The notes under the pieces: generated by a model
The model's database searches: none
What the model was told of the DNA's origin: nothing
Seen by the model: only the letters and a program-made list of their open reading frames with translations
From: Pseudothioclava arenosa
GTDB lineage: Bacteria > Pseudomonadota > Alphaproteobacteria > Rhodobacterales > Rhodobacteraceae
Direction of reading: 5' to 3'
NCBI RefSeq assembly: GCF_002358085.1
Contig: NZ_NTJD01000010.1
Span: forward strand, 1 to 64,000
Length of the DNA: 64,000 bases
Shown here: piece by piece, positions 32,701-40,371 of the stretch
Layout: each line of letters starts with the position of its first letter
How positions within the stretch are numbered: position 1 is the stretch's first letter
Made by a program: the position numbers and the translations under genes

Positions 32701-33637
32701 CCTCGAGATTCCGCCAAAGGAGCTGCAGGAGTTCTACCGGGCCTGGGAGCGGTCGGGCGACTTCGCCGCCCCAGTCTCGTTGGCGGACATTGATGTCGCG
32801 CTGACTTCCCTCGCAAAAGTGGCCCCGCATCTTCTCTCCGTGACCGAACATCCCGGTATCTTCGCCCTTCGTTACGAGGACGGACGGGTTTCTCATATCA
32901 CCGCATCACGGGAACTTCTTGATCGGCCTCCGCCTGAGGTTCGGACTACGCTAGAGTTCGCGTCCTACGGCGCTCCCGCCTTCGATCATCTCTTGGAACA
33001 GCTCCCGGATTTGCACGCGGGGTGGATGGCGCGTGTCAGTGTTTCAGGGGCACTCGGAAACAACGGGATCGAGAGAGTCGGCTTCTGTGTTGCCACTACG
33101 ACCGGTCCGGTCAGTGCGCTACGGGTCGCTGACCTTAAGGAGATTGAGATTGATCCGAATGCCACGGTTGGAGAGGCCGACTCGGCGCCGGTCGAAGCCG
33201 AACTGGCAAAGGCGCTAGCGGACGAGATCCGCGCCGTCGAGAAAGGCATTGATGACGTCAACGCGAACAGGCGCGCGTCCGCGGAGCAGCTGGTCCTATC
33301 CCACGAGATCGCTGCCGCATATCTCGAGACCGCAAGCGGCGCAAACGACGCGGATGATCTGCACCGTCGTCTTCGGGACGAACTGATACCGAACAGACCC
33401 CACGGTCTCCTTGTCCGAATGCAGCCGGCTCGCCTCGCTCATCGGACACCGATGCTTTCTGAGACCTCATTTCGAGGAATTCCCGGCGATGAGGCTAACG
33501 TCCACATTTCTCCCCCACAGCTAAAGGCGGCTGAAATCAAGATTGACGGGGTGATCCGAGAGATGCGGCGTCAGGGGGAAGAAATGTTTCGAGAAGAGGC
33601 AGCCGCTCGCCTAAGGCGCAAGGTGGCCAGACTCTGA
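29774..33637 (+). CDS. PLD-nuclease/SNF2-type helicase fusion of the defence operon
   Basis: A 1287-residue protein combining two activities. The N-terminal part (about 15-230) is a phospholipase-D-like domain with one HxK motif (VHEKWAVF, His about 166) followed by D and GSLNES, as in PLD-type nucleases. A superfamily 2 helicase follows: motif I DEVGLGKTIEAG (about 333), motif II DEAHYA (about 444), motif V TDAAAEGLNLQ (about 855) and motif VI QRIGRIDRIGQ (about 884), the RapA/SNF2-like class also found as DrmD in DISARM. It starts at GTG 29774 inside the methylase stop (GTGA overlap). The fusion suggests a DNA translocase carrying its own cleavage domain. The C-terminal 350 residues are not recognised. 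Confidence 0.87.
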   Translation: MTEAAGAKETPASFRDVEWRDEYRTSEIRPGEPATDILKEFYIPALERSVRYDRVAGYFRSSSLAAASQGFTAFARNGAKARFLVGCDLDAADVKAALRGADEALVAHLTAALENDGSWSAETVRGVDLFAYLVSKGLLEVKVAFRVHKGTGDPLSVESTADGYVHEKWAVFVDGEENVIRIDGSLNESKTALSINAENVLLHCSWWDERSRRQTGKALKDFDHLWRHGSEGIRVMALPEAVQARLVRMGRDVIEPKEIDGTEAPTPPKDPESPFAALAPIDYLRWRLIKDGPRLPGGRFVGIETAPVVPWPHQAFVARRLVTSWPHSFLMCDEVGLGKTIEAGLAIRSLTLSGIASRVLIASPASLTRQWQREMKSKFLLDFARTAPRGRISHERLDGDSTPVEVSEGGLLAPDLVIASTGLLTHRTRRSEVRGAKGWDIALVDEAHYARAVHRQNQLYSLIDEVIRPKARALLLATATPMQLAMQEAFDLMRLTGRVGSFGLDDDISRQYYEAVQEFVRGRGRISDATLEFLRRAILEIKLLDPEYWTFIMSAYRSPADQRTVARWVEEARPFPAGDWRLIARVLRAAAPLSRVMLRHTRDLLRLYRDSGKLNANLAERHVRPLDPINFSPTERRVYDALEAYCRDLDTRVRASARQEDQRRVASVGFYLSFLRLRFASSLHAIRKTLERRTEKVKATLRAHQHAGFNPTNEELEEAVFEGDDEGDEVAVDALLDGRTESDLLWEQEALRGLLDRLDELVGVPSKLDRLLSELNARRQGSRFRQTVVFTRFKDTLDHLVDELRSRMPSALVGTFSGAGGSRYDPAAGKMISTTRLEITQSFVRGDIDVLLCTDAAAEGLNLQTADLLINFDLPWNPAKVEQRIGRIDRIGQKYDEIFVANYAYAGSAEERVYGRLLSRLAEAGLIVGPQQIALLPVTEADFRALENPSVSADELRRIETEAAERLRRSKAAAEALEIPPKELQEFYRAWERSGDFAAPVSLADIDVALTSLAKVAPHLLSVTEHPGIFALRYEDGRVSHITASRELLDRPPPEVRTTLEFASYGAPAFDHLLEQLPDLHAGWMARVSVSGALGNNGIERVGFCVATTTGPVSALRVADLKEIEIDPNATVGEADSAPVEAELAKALADEIRAVEKGIDDVNANRRASAEQLVLSHEIAAAYLETASGANDADDLHRRLRDELIPNRPHGLLVRMQPARLAHRTPMLSETSFRGIPGDEANVHISPPQLKAAEIKIDGVIREMRRQGEEMFREEAAARLRRKVARL

Positions 33638-33684
33638 AGCGCGATTGCTTTTATTAACCAATATCGACTGCCTGCAGCACCACC

Positions 33685-33759
33685 TCAGCGATGCGCGATC
33701 GCCTCGAACTCGTGCTCCGGCATACGGACGAAGCCGTCCTCCGGGCGTTGTGGCGCCAT
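33685..33759 (-). pseudogene. 5' fragment of a DUF6127-like phage gene
   Basis: From ATG 33759, with GGGAGG upstream, 24 codons read MAPQRPEDGFVRMPEHEFEA and then stop. This matches the N-terminus of the 95-residue protein at 14706-14993 (DGFVRMPDAEFEA). Homology ends near 33690, so the gene is broken at or near the right boundary of the defence island. The 47 bases between the helicase stop and this fragment are AT-richer and show no repeat I can identify. Confidence 0.6.
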
Positions 33760-33771
33760 CGTGTGCCTCCC

Positions 33772-34848
33772 TCAGCCGATCTTCATGCCCCAGAAGGACG
33801 TCTGGTCGGCCGCGAAGTAGCCGTCCGCGGCGCGGAAGTTGCCTTGCAGTTCGACGGTGTCACCGGCGGTGAGCGACACCATCGTCTGCAGCCAGAGCGC
33901 CGTAGCCTCCGAGACGTGCACCCCGCTGATCTCGCCCCGCGACCCGCGGATTTCGGTCGTGCCGTTCAGGGCGAGCCGTCCGCTCATCCGCGCCAATGTG
34001 CTGGCGTTCACCTTGTAGAGGAGCGTCGCGCCGAAGAGGTAGGTGCCGTCCACCGGGGCCACGAAGCGGTTGTTGGCGGCATCGAAGGCGCCCTGATCGT
34101 TATAGTCTGTGTTGTTGATCGCGATCTTCGTCCAGGTCCCGACGCCCACATAGTTGTCGTAGTTGGTGTACGCCTTGAAGCGGGGCAGCCGGGGCTGGTC
34201 GACGATGCCGGTGGCGTTGTCGACGCTCAGCCCGTCGAAGAAGGTGCTGCCATCGGCCGAGACCGCGAGCCGGAAGCGGTCCGAGCCGAAGAGGCCCACA
34301 AGCGCCTTGGTCACGAAGCCGGTCTGCAGGGTGAGCCCGAGATCGTCGCCCGCAGCCTCCTTGTTCATGGTGTAGAACAGATCGCCCGTGCCGCCCTCGG
34401 CCACCGTCTTCGCGGTCCAGAGCGCGGCGTTCAGCTTGGCCGCGAACGGGTTCGACGCATCCGCCGTTGTGCCGAGCCCGAGCAGTGCCATGTTCTGCAG
34501 CGTCGATGGCGTGGTGCCGATCCAGCCCGCGCCGTCGTAGACCAGAAGCAGTCCCTCGTCCTCGACCCACGCCCGCCAGCCGGTCCGCGGCGGCAGACGC
34601 AGCCAGACGCCGTCGGTCCAGAGCACCACGTTCAGGTCCCAGCCCGCCCAGTCGCCGGTGGCGCCCGAACCGACGATGTAGCGATCGCCATCGGCTGGGC
34701 TTGCGGGCGGCACGGTCAGATCGCGGTCGAGCACGGAGAGCTGGACGAGCCCGTCGAGCAGCCGCAGCGCCTCGTTGTGGGTGACGTGCTTCTGGGCCTG
34801 CGCCGCGAGGATGAAGGGCAGCAGGAGATGGGTCGTGGCGTCGGACAT
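33772..34848 (-). CDS. phage DUF2793 tail-associated protein (right copy)
   Basis: A 358-residue DUF2793 protein, colinear without gaps with the left copy at 15014-16090 and roughly 90% alike; residues around 133-240 are identical (AKLNAALWTAKTVAEGG onward). Differences cluster in the N-terminal third and in the C-terminal jellyroll-like part, as expected for receptor-binding proteins. It lies only 10 bases after the megatron gene, lacking the 126-residue gene present on the left. Probably a tail fibre component; intact. Confidence 0.82.
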   Translation of the reverse strand: MSDATTHLLLPFILAAQAQKHVTHNEALRLLDGLVQLSVLDRDLTVPPASPADGDRYIVGSGATGDWAGWDLNVVLWTDGVWLRLPPRTGWRAWVEDEGLLLVYDGAGWIGTTPSTLQNMALLGLGTTADASNPFAAKLNAALWTAKTVAEGGTGDLFYTMNKEAAGDDLGLTLQTGFVTKALVGLFGSDRFRLAVSADGSTFFDGLSVDNATGIVDQPRLPRFKAYTNYDNYVGVGTWTKIAINNTDYNDQGAFDAANNRFVAPVDGTYLFGATLLYKVNASTLARMSGRLALNGTTEIRGSRGEISGVHVSEATALWLQTMVSLTAGDTVELQGNFRAADGYFAADQTSFWGMKIG

Positions 34849-34858
34849 GGGATGGCCT

Positions 34859-37800
34859 TCAGAGTATCAGCGTGACGGTCTTTGGTGCGCCCCGCCCGAC
34901 GAGGGCGGAGAGCTGGTAGATGCGGATGTCGAGCGTGTCGCCGGGCCCGAGCGGCGCGCCCCAGTCGGCGGTCTGCTGGGCGGCGGTGTAGACCGCGCTG
35001 GTGGTGGCGGTGCTCAGCACCCGCTTCACAGTGGCGCCGTCGAAGATCTCGACCTCGTAGGCTTCGAGCTCCTCGGCCAGCGGCACCTCGAGCCCGCCCC
35101 AGCTGTCCGCCGCGAGGGCTCGGGACCGGCGTGTCCAGCGGATCGTCAGATCGCCGGCCGTGCGCGACTTGCGCCATGGCTGCTGGACATGGGCGACCGA
35201 GAACGGCCGCAGCCCCGCGCCCTGAGGCGTGAAGGATTGCGCGACATAGGTCTCGTCGCTGACCGGGCGGCTCGCCGGGCCGATGCGCCAGTTCCACGGG
35301 ATGCCGAGATTGGCTTCGGCGATCGGCAGCGATGCGAGGCTGTCGTCGAGCACCACCACCCGCGCGCCCGCAGGAGCCGGATTGCCCATGGCGTTTTCCG
35401 TGCCGCGCTGGCCGCGCAGGAGGCGCGTCAGACGATAGCGGCCCGGCGCCAGCAACTCGGCCACACCCGCCTGCACGATCTCCCAGACGCCGGGCGCGCT
35501 CTCGATGGCCAGCGCGTTCGCCCCGCCGAACAGGGTCAGGTCGGTGACGCTCTCCAGCGTGCCGGTCAGCAGATCGACCGCGAGGACATTGCCGAGGTCG
35601 AAACGCGAAGTGGGTCCGGCGTAGAAATCCGAGACCAAGGTGCCGATCCGGGCCCGCGTCCCGAAGCTGGTGAGCAGTTCGAAGCCGTCCGTCGACGGAC
35701 TACGGAATACCGCGATCTCGCCGGGCCACGGCACGGCATGCGCCGCCGCGAACGGCCGATGCGCGGGCTGGTCCTCGGTCAGCTGCGGCAGGTCCATCAG
35801 CACCGTATCCGGCGCGCCGAACACGACGGCCCGCGTCAGCGAGGCCGCGCGGGGATCGCCGGGCGGCAGGTCGTAGGTCGCGCGGTCCTGGCGGACCGCC
35901 TCGATCCCGCGCGCGTCGGCGTCGGCGATGGAGACGAGCCGCAGATCGACCAGCCGCCCGTCATGCTCCAGTTGGATCGCATCGGCCGGATCGAGTGCCA
36001 GGCGCGAGGGCGGCAGACGGAACGCCGCCGTCTCGCGACCCACCCACGCCTCCATCAGCGCGCGGCGGCAGCGCCGCTCGGCCTCTTCGGGGGGCACAGC
36101 CATCGGAAAGGACTCAGAGGCGATCCGCGTCGTGTCGACGGTGATGCGTCGGGCCTCGACGAGGGCCGCGTCGTAATCCTCGTCGGCGCGAGCGACCTGC
36201 CATTTCAGGGCCTGCGGTAGTTCCGTCTCCTGGCCCCGCGTCAGTTCCAGCACGTCGCCCTCGCGGGCGGCCACGAGATCGTCGGGCACGAGCGTGGCGA
36301 CGGAGGCCCGGCCGCGCATGAAGAAGCGGATCACCCCCTCGGTCTCGACGGCATCGAAGCCGAAATGCCGCGACAGCGTGGTGATCGAGGCGCGCGGGCT
36401 TTCGAGCGCCGTGATGGCGTAGCCCTCGACCGCGCCCCAGAGGCCCGTGACGTCGATCCGGGACTCCGGGAGCCCCGCGCGCAGGCAGAGGTGCCGCACG
36501 AGCGCCGCCAGCGACACCGCGCCCAGCCGCCCGGTCAGCCAGTGGCCGAGCCGCCAGTTCGCCCCGTCCGTCCAGACATCGGTCAGCGCCGGAAAGAACG
36601 GATAGGGCCGCGCGTCCCAGGTCCAGGCGGCGCATTCCGGCACATGCACCATGCGGCCGCCGTAGACCGAGGACAGCGGGTTGTTCGCGGCCTCGCCCCA
36701 CCAGAGGTACGTCGCCTCCAGATAGGCGCGCTGGATGGCGTCATCGCGCCAGCCCCGCGAGAAATGCGGCGTGAAGCTCTCGGACGACTTCGGGTCGAAG
36801 AAGACGTTCGGCTGGTTGGTGCCCCGGTCGATGGCCGGACAGCCGAGCTCGGTGAACCAGATCGGCTTGGATTGCGGCGCCCATGCCGTCGGCGTGCCGC
36901 TTTCCACCCCGCCCGGGCGGTCGTAATGCGCGTTCGACCACCAGGCACGCAGATCCTTGTAGCGGAAGACCCACGGCTTGCTGGCGGCACCATCGGTGAT
37001 CGGGGTGCGGACCTGCGCGGTGCGATCCGCCGCGCTGGTGTAGAACCAGTCGAAACCTTCGCCGCCCGCGATGTTCGTCTGCAGGTAGGCCCGGTCATAG
37101 ATCGCAGGCCAGCCCTCCTGCGCATCGGCATGCTCGAAGCCGTCGCGCCAGTCGGACAGCGGCATGTAGTTGTCGATCCCGACGAAATCGACGTTGCCGT
37201 CCGCCCAGAGCGGGTCGAGATGGAAAAATACGTCGCCCGAGCCATCGCCCGGCTGGTGGCCGAAATACTCCGACCAGTCGGCTGCATAGCTGATCGCCGT
37301 GCCCGCGCCGAGGATGCTCCGCACATCGGTCGCCAAGTCCTTGAACGCCTGTACCGCCGGATAGGTGCTGGCGCCCGAGCGGATCGTGGTGAGCCCGCGC
37401 ATCTCGGTCCCGATCAGGAAGGCGTCGACCCCGCCAGCTGCCGCGCAAAGATGGGCGTAGTGCAGCACCATGCGACGCAGGCCCCAGTCGCCGGCCGCGC
37501 CGGTCCAGGCGACGGTCTCGCCCGAGACGGTGAAATCGGACGGGCTGGCGCTCCCAAAGAAGGCCGCGACCTGGCTTGCCGCCGTGGCGGTCTTGTCGAC
37601 GCTGCCGGCATAGCCCGCCGCGGGCGAGCAGGTGATCCGGCCGCGCCAAGGGAACGCTGGCTGGCCCGTCTCGGCGGCGTTATCGCTGTACGGGGTCGGC
37701 AGCGGGTTGCCGGACGGCACGTCCATCAGGATGAACGGATAGAAGGTGACACGCAGGCCGCGCGCCTTCATCTCCTTGATCGCCTCGACGACGGCGAAAT

Positions 37801-38827
37801 CGGCAGGTGTGCCGCCATAGACGGGGCGGTCCTGATCGTCGCGGCTGACGAGATGGGCGGCAGACCGGCTCACGCCGTTGACGGACCATGTCTGCGGGTT
37901 CGTGGTCTTTTCCGAGACCTCGACGCCCGGCCGGATGGTGCAGTCGGCCACGCGCAGGTCGTTCCCGAACCAGGCGACCACGAGGCTGACGCTTTCCACC
38001 TTCGGCGCCATGGCCTGCAAGCGGTCCAGCGCCACCACCATGTCGGCGGTGTCCGAGAGCGCGTTCAGGTTCTCCGGAATCTGCGCCCCGCTGCTGCCTT
38101 TGCGGATGCCGGTCGTCGCGTAGGTGAACTCGCCCGAGGCTGGGATCATTGTGACGGCCCGCGTCAGCCCCTCGGCGGTGTCGGGATCCGCGAGTGGGCG
38201 GAAGACCTCAAAGGAAAGCTGCGGCAGGCGATTGCCGTAGTTGCCGAGTGGCAGGTCCTCGAAGACCACATAGGCCGTGCCGCGATAGGCCGGGGTGTTC
38301 GCCGCACCCATCTTGGCGGCGATGAAAGGGTCCGCGGTCTGGCTCTCGTCGCCCGGATACCAGCGCCAGGTGACCCCGGCGGTGTCTAGCAGCTTGCCGT
38401 CCGCCCAGATGCGGCCGATGCCAGTGATCGGGCCCTCGCAGAGCGCGACCGCGAAGCTCGCGTAGTAGAGATACTCGGTGGTCTTGACCTTGCCGCCACC
38501 CCCACCGCCCTTGCCGCCGCCCTGCGTGGTGGTCTTTGTCTCCTCGCGGAAATCCGTCGCCCAGATCACGTTCCCGCCCATGCGCATCCGGCCGTAGACG
38601 CGCGGGATGACGGCACCCTCGGTCGAGGACGTAATCCGAAGGCTATCGAGCCGCGGTCCCTCGATGCGCTGCGTCGGCGCGAGCGAGGACACGATCCAGC
38701 TGTCGAACACCGAGCCAATGGTGGAACCGACGAACCCGCCGATGGTCGCGGCGCTCACGCCGAGGATGGCGCCGCCGATGCTGGCGCCAATGGCGGCGCC
38801 AGCGGCACCGAGGACGAGCGTTGCCAT
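34859..38827 (-). CDS. full-length megatron baseplate/tail protein (GTA gp15-like)
   Basis: A 1322-residue tail protein. The N-terminus is glycine/alanine-rich and hydrophobic (MATLVLGAAGAAIGASIGGA), followed by a GTA TIM-barrel-like domain with glycosidase-type glutamates (FLIGTEMRGL near 475, PIWFTELGCP near 665), then the phage tail domain covering the C-terminal half. Such proteins form the baseplate or tip and may cut peptidoglycan or surface sugars. ATG 38827 is directly preceded, in frame, by a fragment of another phage gene (VRLTIRPGGFDDPAQGW), so the normal upstream tail genes are missing and expression is doubtful even though the frame is intact. Confidence 0.85.
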   Translation of the reverse strand: MATLVLGAAGAAIGASIGGAILGVSAATIGGFVGSTIGSVFDSWIVSSLAPTQRIEGPRLDSLRITSSTEGAVIPRVYGRMRMGGNVIWATDFREETKTTTQGGGKGGGGGGKVKTTEYLYYASFAVALCEGPITGIGRIWADGKLLDTAGVTWRWYPGDESQTADPFIAAKMGAANTPAYRGTAYVVFEDLPLGNYGNRLPQLSFEVFRPLADPDTAEGLTRAVTMIPASGEFTYATTGIRKGSSGAQIPENLNALSDTADMVVALDRLQAMAPKVESVSLVVAWFGNDLRVADCTIRPGVEVSEKTTNPQTWSVNGVSRSAAHLVSRDDQDRPVYGGTPADFAVVEAIKEMKARGLRVTFYPFILMDVPSGNPLPTPYSDNAAETGQPAFPWRGRITCSPAAGYAGSVDKTATAASQVAAFFGSASPSDFTVSGETVAWTGAAGDWGLRRMVLHYAHLCAAAGGVDAFLIGTEMRGLTTIRSGASTYPAVQAFKDLATDVRSILGAGTAISYAADWSEYFGHQPGDGSGDVFFHLDPLWADGNVDFVGIDNYMPLSDWRDGFEHADAQEGWPAIYDRAYLQTNIAGGEGFDWFYTSAADRTAQVRTPITDGAASKPWVFRYKDLRAWWSNAHYDRPGGVESGTPTAWAPQSKPIWFTELGCPAIDRGTNQPNVFFDPKSSESFTPHFSRGWRDDAIQRAYLEATYLWWGEAANNPLSSVYGGRMVHVPECAAWTWDARPYPFFPALTDVWTDGANWRLGHWLTGRLGAVSLAALVRHLCLRAGLPESRIDVTGLWGAVEGYAITALESPRASITTLSRHFGFDAVETEGVIRFFMRGRASVATLVPDDLVAAREGDVLELTRGQETELPQALKWQVARADEDYDAALVEARRITVDTTRIASESFPMAVPPEEAERRCRRALMEAWVGRETAAFRLPPSRLALDPADAIQLEHDGRLVDLRLVSIADADARGIEAVRQDRATYDLPPGDPRAASLTRAVVFGAPDTVLMDLPQLTEDQPAHRPFAAAHAVPWPGEIAVFRSPSTDGFELLTSFGTRARIGTLVSDFYAGPTSRFDLGNVLAVDLLTGTLESVTDLTLFGGANALAIESAPGVWEIVQAGVAELLAPGRYRLTRLLRGQRGTENAMGNPAPAGARVVVLDDSLASLPIAEANLGIPWNWRIGPASRPVSDETYVAQSFTPQGAGLRPFSVAHVQQPWRKSRTAGDLTIRWTRRSRALAADSWGGLEVPLAEELEAYEVEIFDGATVKRVLSTATTSAVYTAAQQTADWGAPLGPGDTLDIRIYQLSALVGRGAPKTVTLIL

Positions 38828-38899
38828 GGCGTAGCCCCCGGTCCAGCCTTGCGCGGGGTCGTCGAAACCGCCGGGGCGGATGGTCAGGCGCACCTTCCA
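38828..38899 (-). pseudogene. internal fragment of a phage early gene at an inversion breakpoint
   Basis: Minus-strand codons read KVRLTIRPGGFDDPAQGWTG, ending GYA just before the megatron ATG. This is the expected continuation of the N-terminal fragment encoded on the plus strand at 39410-39481 (MTGLWNDFNDAQSNTNLIPK, then GTLA). The two halves of one gene thus lie about 510 bases apart in opposite directions. The join to the plus-strand ATPase fragment is near 38895-38900. Confidence 0.5.
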
Positions 38900-39395
38900 G
38901 TGGTGCAAGGGCCAGCCGGAGGCGCATTCGGACAAGACCGGGAAGCCGGATATCCGCGGGGCTTACGGGCTGCACGGGCGCGAGATGATCGCCTGGCTCA
39001 CCCACCTCCAGCACACGCGGTCGAAGAACGTTATCTTCGTCGGGATCCTCGACGAGAAGCTCGACGACTTCAATCGCAAGGTCTTCGTCCCGCAGATCGA
39101 CGGATCGAAGACCGGGCTCGAGCTGCCCGGCATCGTCGACGAGGTGCTGACGCTCACGTCACTGCCCGACGACAGCGGCGTCCCGCAGCGGGTCTTCGTC
39201 TGCCACACGCAGAACAGCTGGGGCTACCCGGCCAAGGACCGCTCCGGTCGTCTCGACCCGCTCGAGCCGCCGCATCTCGGCCAGCTCATCGAGAAGATCC
39301 GCCAGCCGCTGCCGATCGATGCGCGCCCGCTCGTGACGGACGCGCCGCGCATCCCGGCGCCCGCCGCGACCCCTCAATCCGATCCCACCAACTGA
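38880..39395 (+). pseudogene. C-terminal part of a phage RecA-like ATP-binding protein
   Basis: About 165 codons match the C-terminal half of the AAA_24-type ATP-binding protein common in Rhodobacteraceae phages: TGKPDIRGAYGLHGREMIAW, NVIFVGILDEKLDDFNRK, LPGIVDEVLTL and GYPAKDRSGRLDPLE. The Walker A half is missing; homology starts near TFQWCKG (about 38894) at the inversion junction. Without the P-loop it cannot bind ATP normally. It ends 14 bases before the next, chimeric ORF, a spacing that looks native. Confidence 0.65.
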
Positions 39396-39409
39396 AAGGA
39401 CCCCACGCC

Positions 39410-39985
39410 ATGACCGGTCTCTGGAACGATTTCAACGACGCGCAGAGCAACACGAACCTCATCCCCAAGGGGACGCTCGCCAACCGGAACCAGCGCGCCG
39501 GGCGCACCCGGAGCACCGAGCCGGCGCTGCTGCGCGGTCTGATATTCACCGAGACAGGCGCTGCGATGACCCCGCACCACACGAAGAAGGGCAACAGGCG
39601 CTACTGCTACTACGTCTCGATGGACGTGATCCAAAAGCGCCCGACGGCCGAGCTGCGCGGGCCTCAACGGCTCCCGGCGGCCATGGTGGAGGAAGCGGTC
39701 ATCGGAGAAATCCGACGGCTGCTGCGCACGCCGGAGGTCATTGCGCGCACCGCGAGGGCCCTGAAGAAGGAGCGGCCCGACCTCGACGAGGGCACCGTGA
39801 CGGCGGCGCTCACGCAGTTCGACGATCTCTGGAAGGCACTGATCCCGGCCGAGCAGGCCCGCGTCGTCCAGCTGCTCGTGGCGCGCGTGACGGTGGGCGA
39901 GGACGGGCTCGACATCGACCTGCGCCACGACGGCCTCGGCGCGCTGGCCAGCCTGATGACGCCCGCGCGGGAGGACGCCGCCTGA
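39410..39985 (+). pseudogene. chimera: phage N-terminus fused to serine recombinase C-terminus
   Basis: The 191-codon ORF has two sources. Codons 1-24 (MTGLWNDFNDAQSNTNLIPK, then GTLA) are the start of a phage early gene whose next part lies inverted at 38828-38899. From codon 25 (NRNQRAGRTRSTEPALLRGL) it is the C-terminal region of a large serine recombinase: the zinc-ribbon-like segment GLIFTETGAAMTPHHTKKGN with YCYYVS, then a helical coiled-coil tail. The catalytic N-terminal domain is absent, so it cannot recombine DNA. AAAGGA and ATG 39410 could still drive translation. Confidence 0.65.
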
Positions 39986-40368
39986 TGCCCGCGAACGAGA
40001 CGATCCGTGTCCACATCCCGCTCACGGTCCGCAAACGCGGCGGCCGGCCTCGGATCCTGCCGCCGCGGGACAGCGAGACTTCGGACCCGCCGCCGGGACA
40101 GGATCCCCGCGTGCTCCGCGCCATCGGCCGGGCATGGTCATGGCGGCAGCGGATGGAGCGCGGCGAGGTGACCACCATCGCCGATCTCGCCGCGGAGGAA
40201 GGCCTCTCCGACCGCTACGTCAGCCGCCTCCTGCGCCTCGCTTGGCTGGCACCGGACGTCCTCGAGCGACTGGTCGTGCACCGCGAACCCTGCGCGATCA
40301 GCCTCTACGACCTGTGCTTCGTCGCCTCGCTGCCTTGGGACGAGCAATCGGCGCGGGTGTTTGACTGA
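39985..40368 (+). CDS. recombinase-associated HTH protein
   Basis: A 127-residue protein, N-terminally basic and proline-rich (VRKRGGRPRILPPRD), with a helix-turn-helix around residues 60-90 (TTIADLAAEEGLSDRYVSRL). Proteins like this follow serine recombinase genes in alphaproteobacterial elements and probably help them bind DNA. Its ATG overlaps the recombinase stop (TGATG), so this coupling is inherited from the intact recombinase operon. It is the last mobile-element gene on this side. Confidence 0.65.
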   Translation: MPANETIRVHIPLTVRKRGGRPRILPPRDSETSDPPPGQDPRVLRAIGRAWSWRQRMERGEVTTIADLAAEEGLSDRYVSRLLRLAWLAPDVLERLVVHREPCAISLYDLCFVASLPWDEQSARVFD

Positions 40369-40371
40369 CGG

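Noticed and set aside
14188-40368. A complete, inducible prophage
   Set aside because: No terminase, portal, capsid, or intact integrase is present; several genes are truncated or fused.
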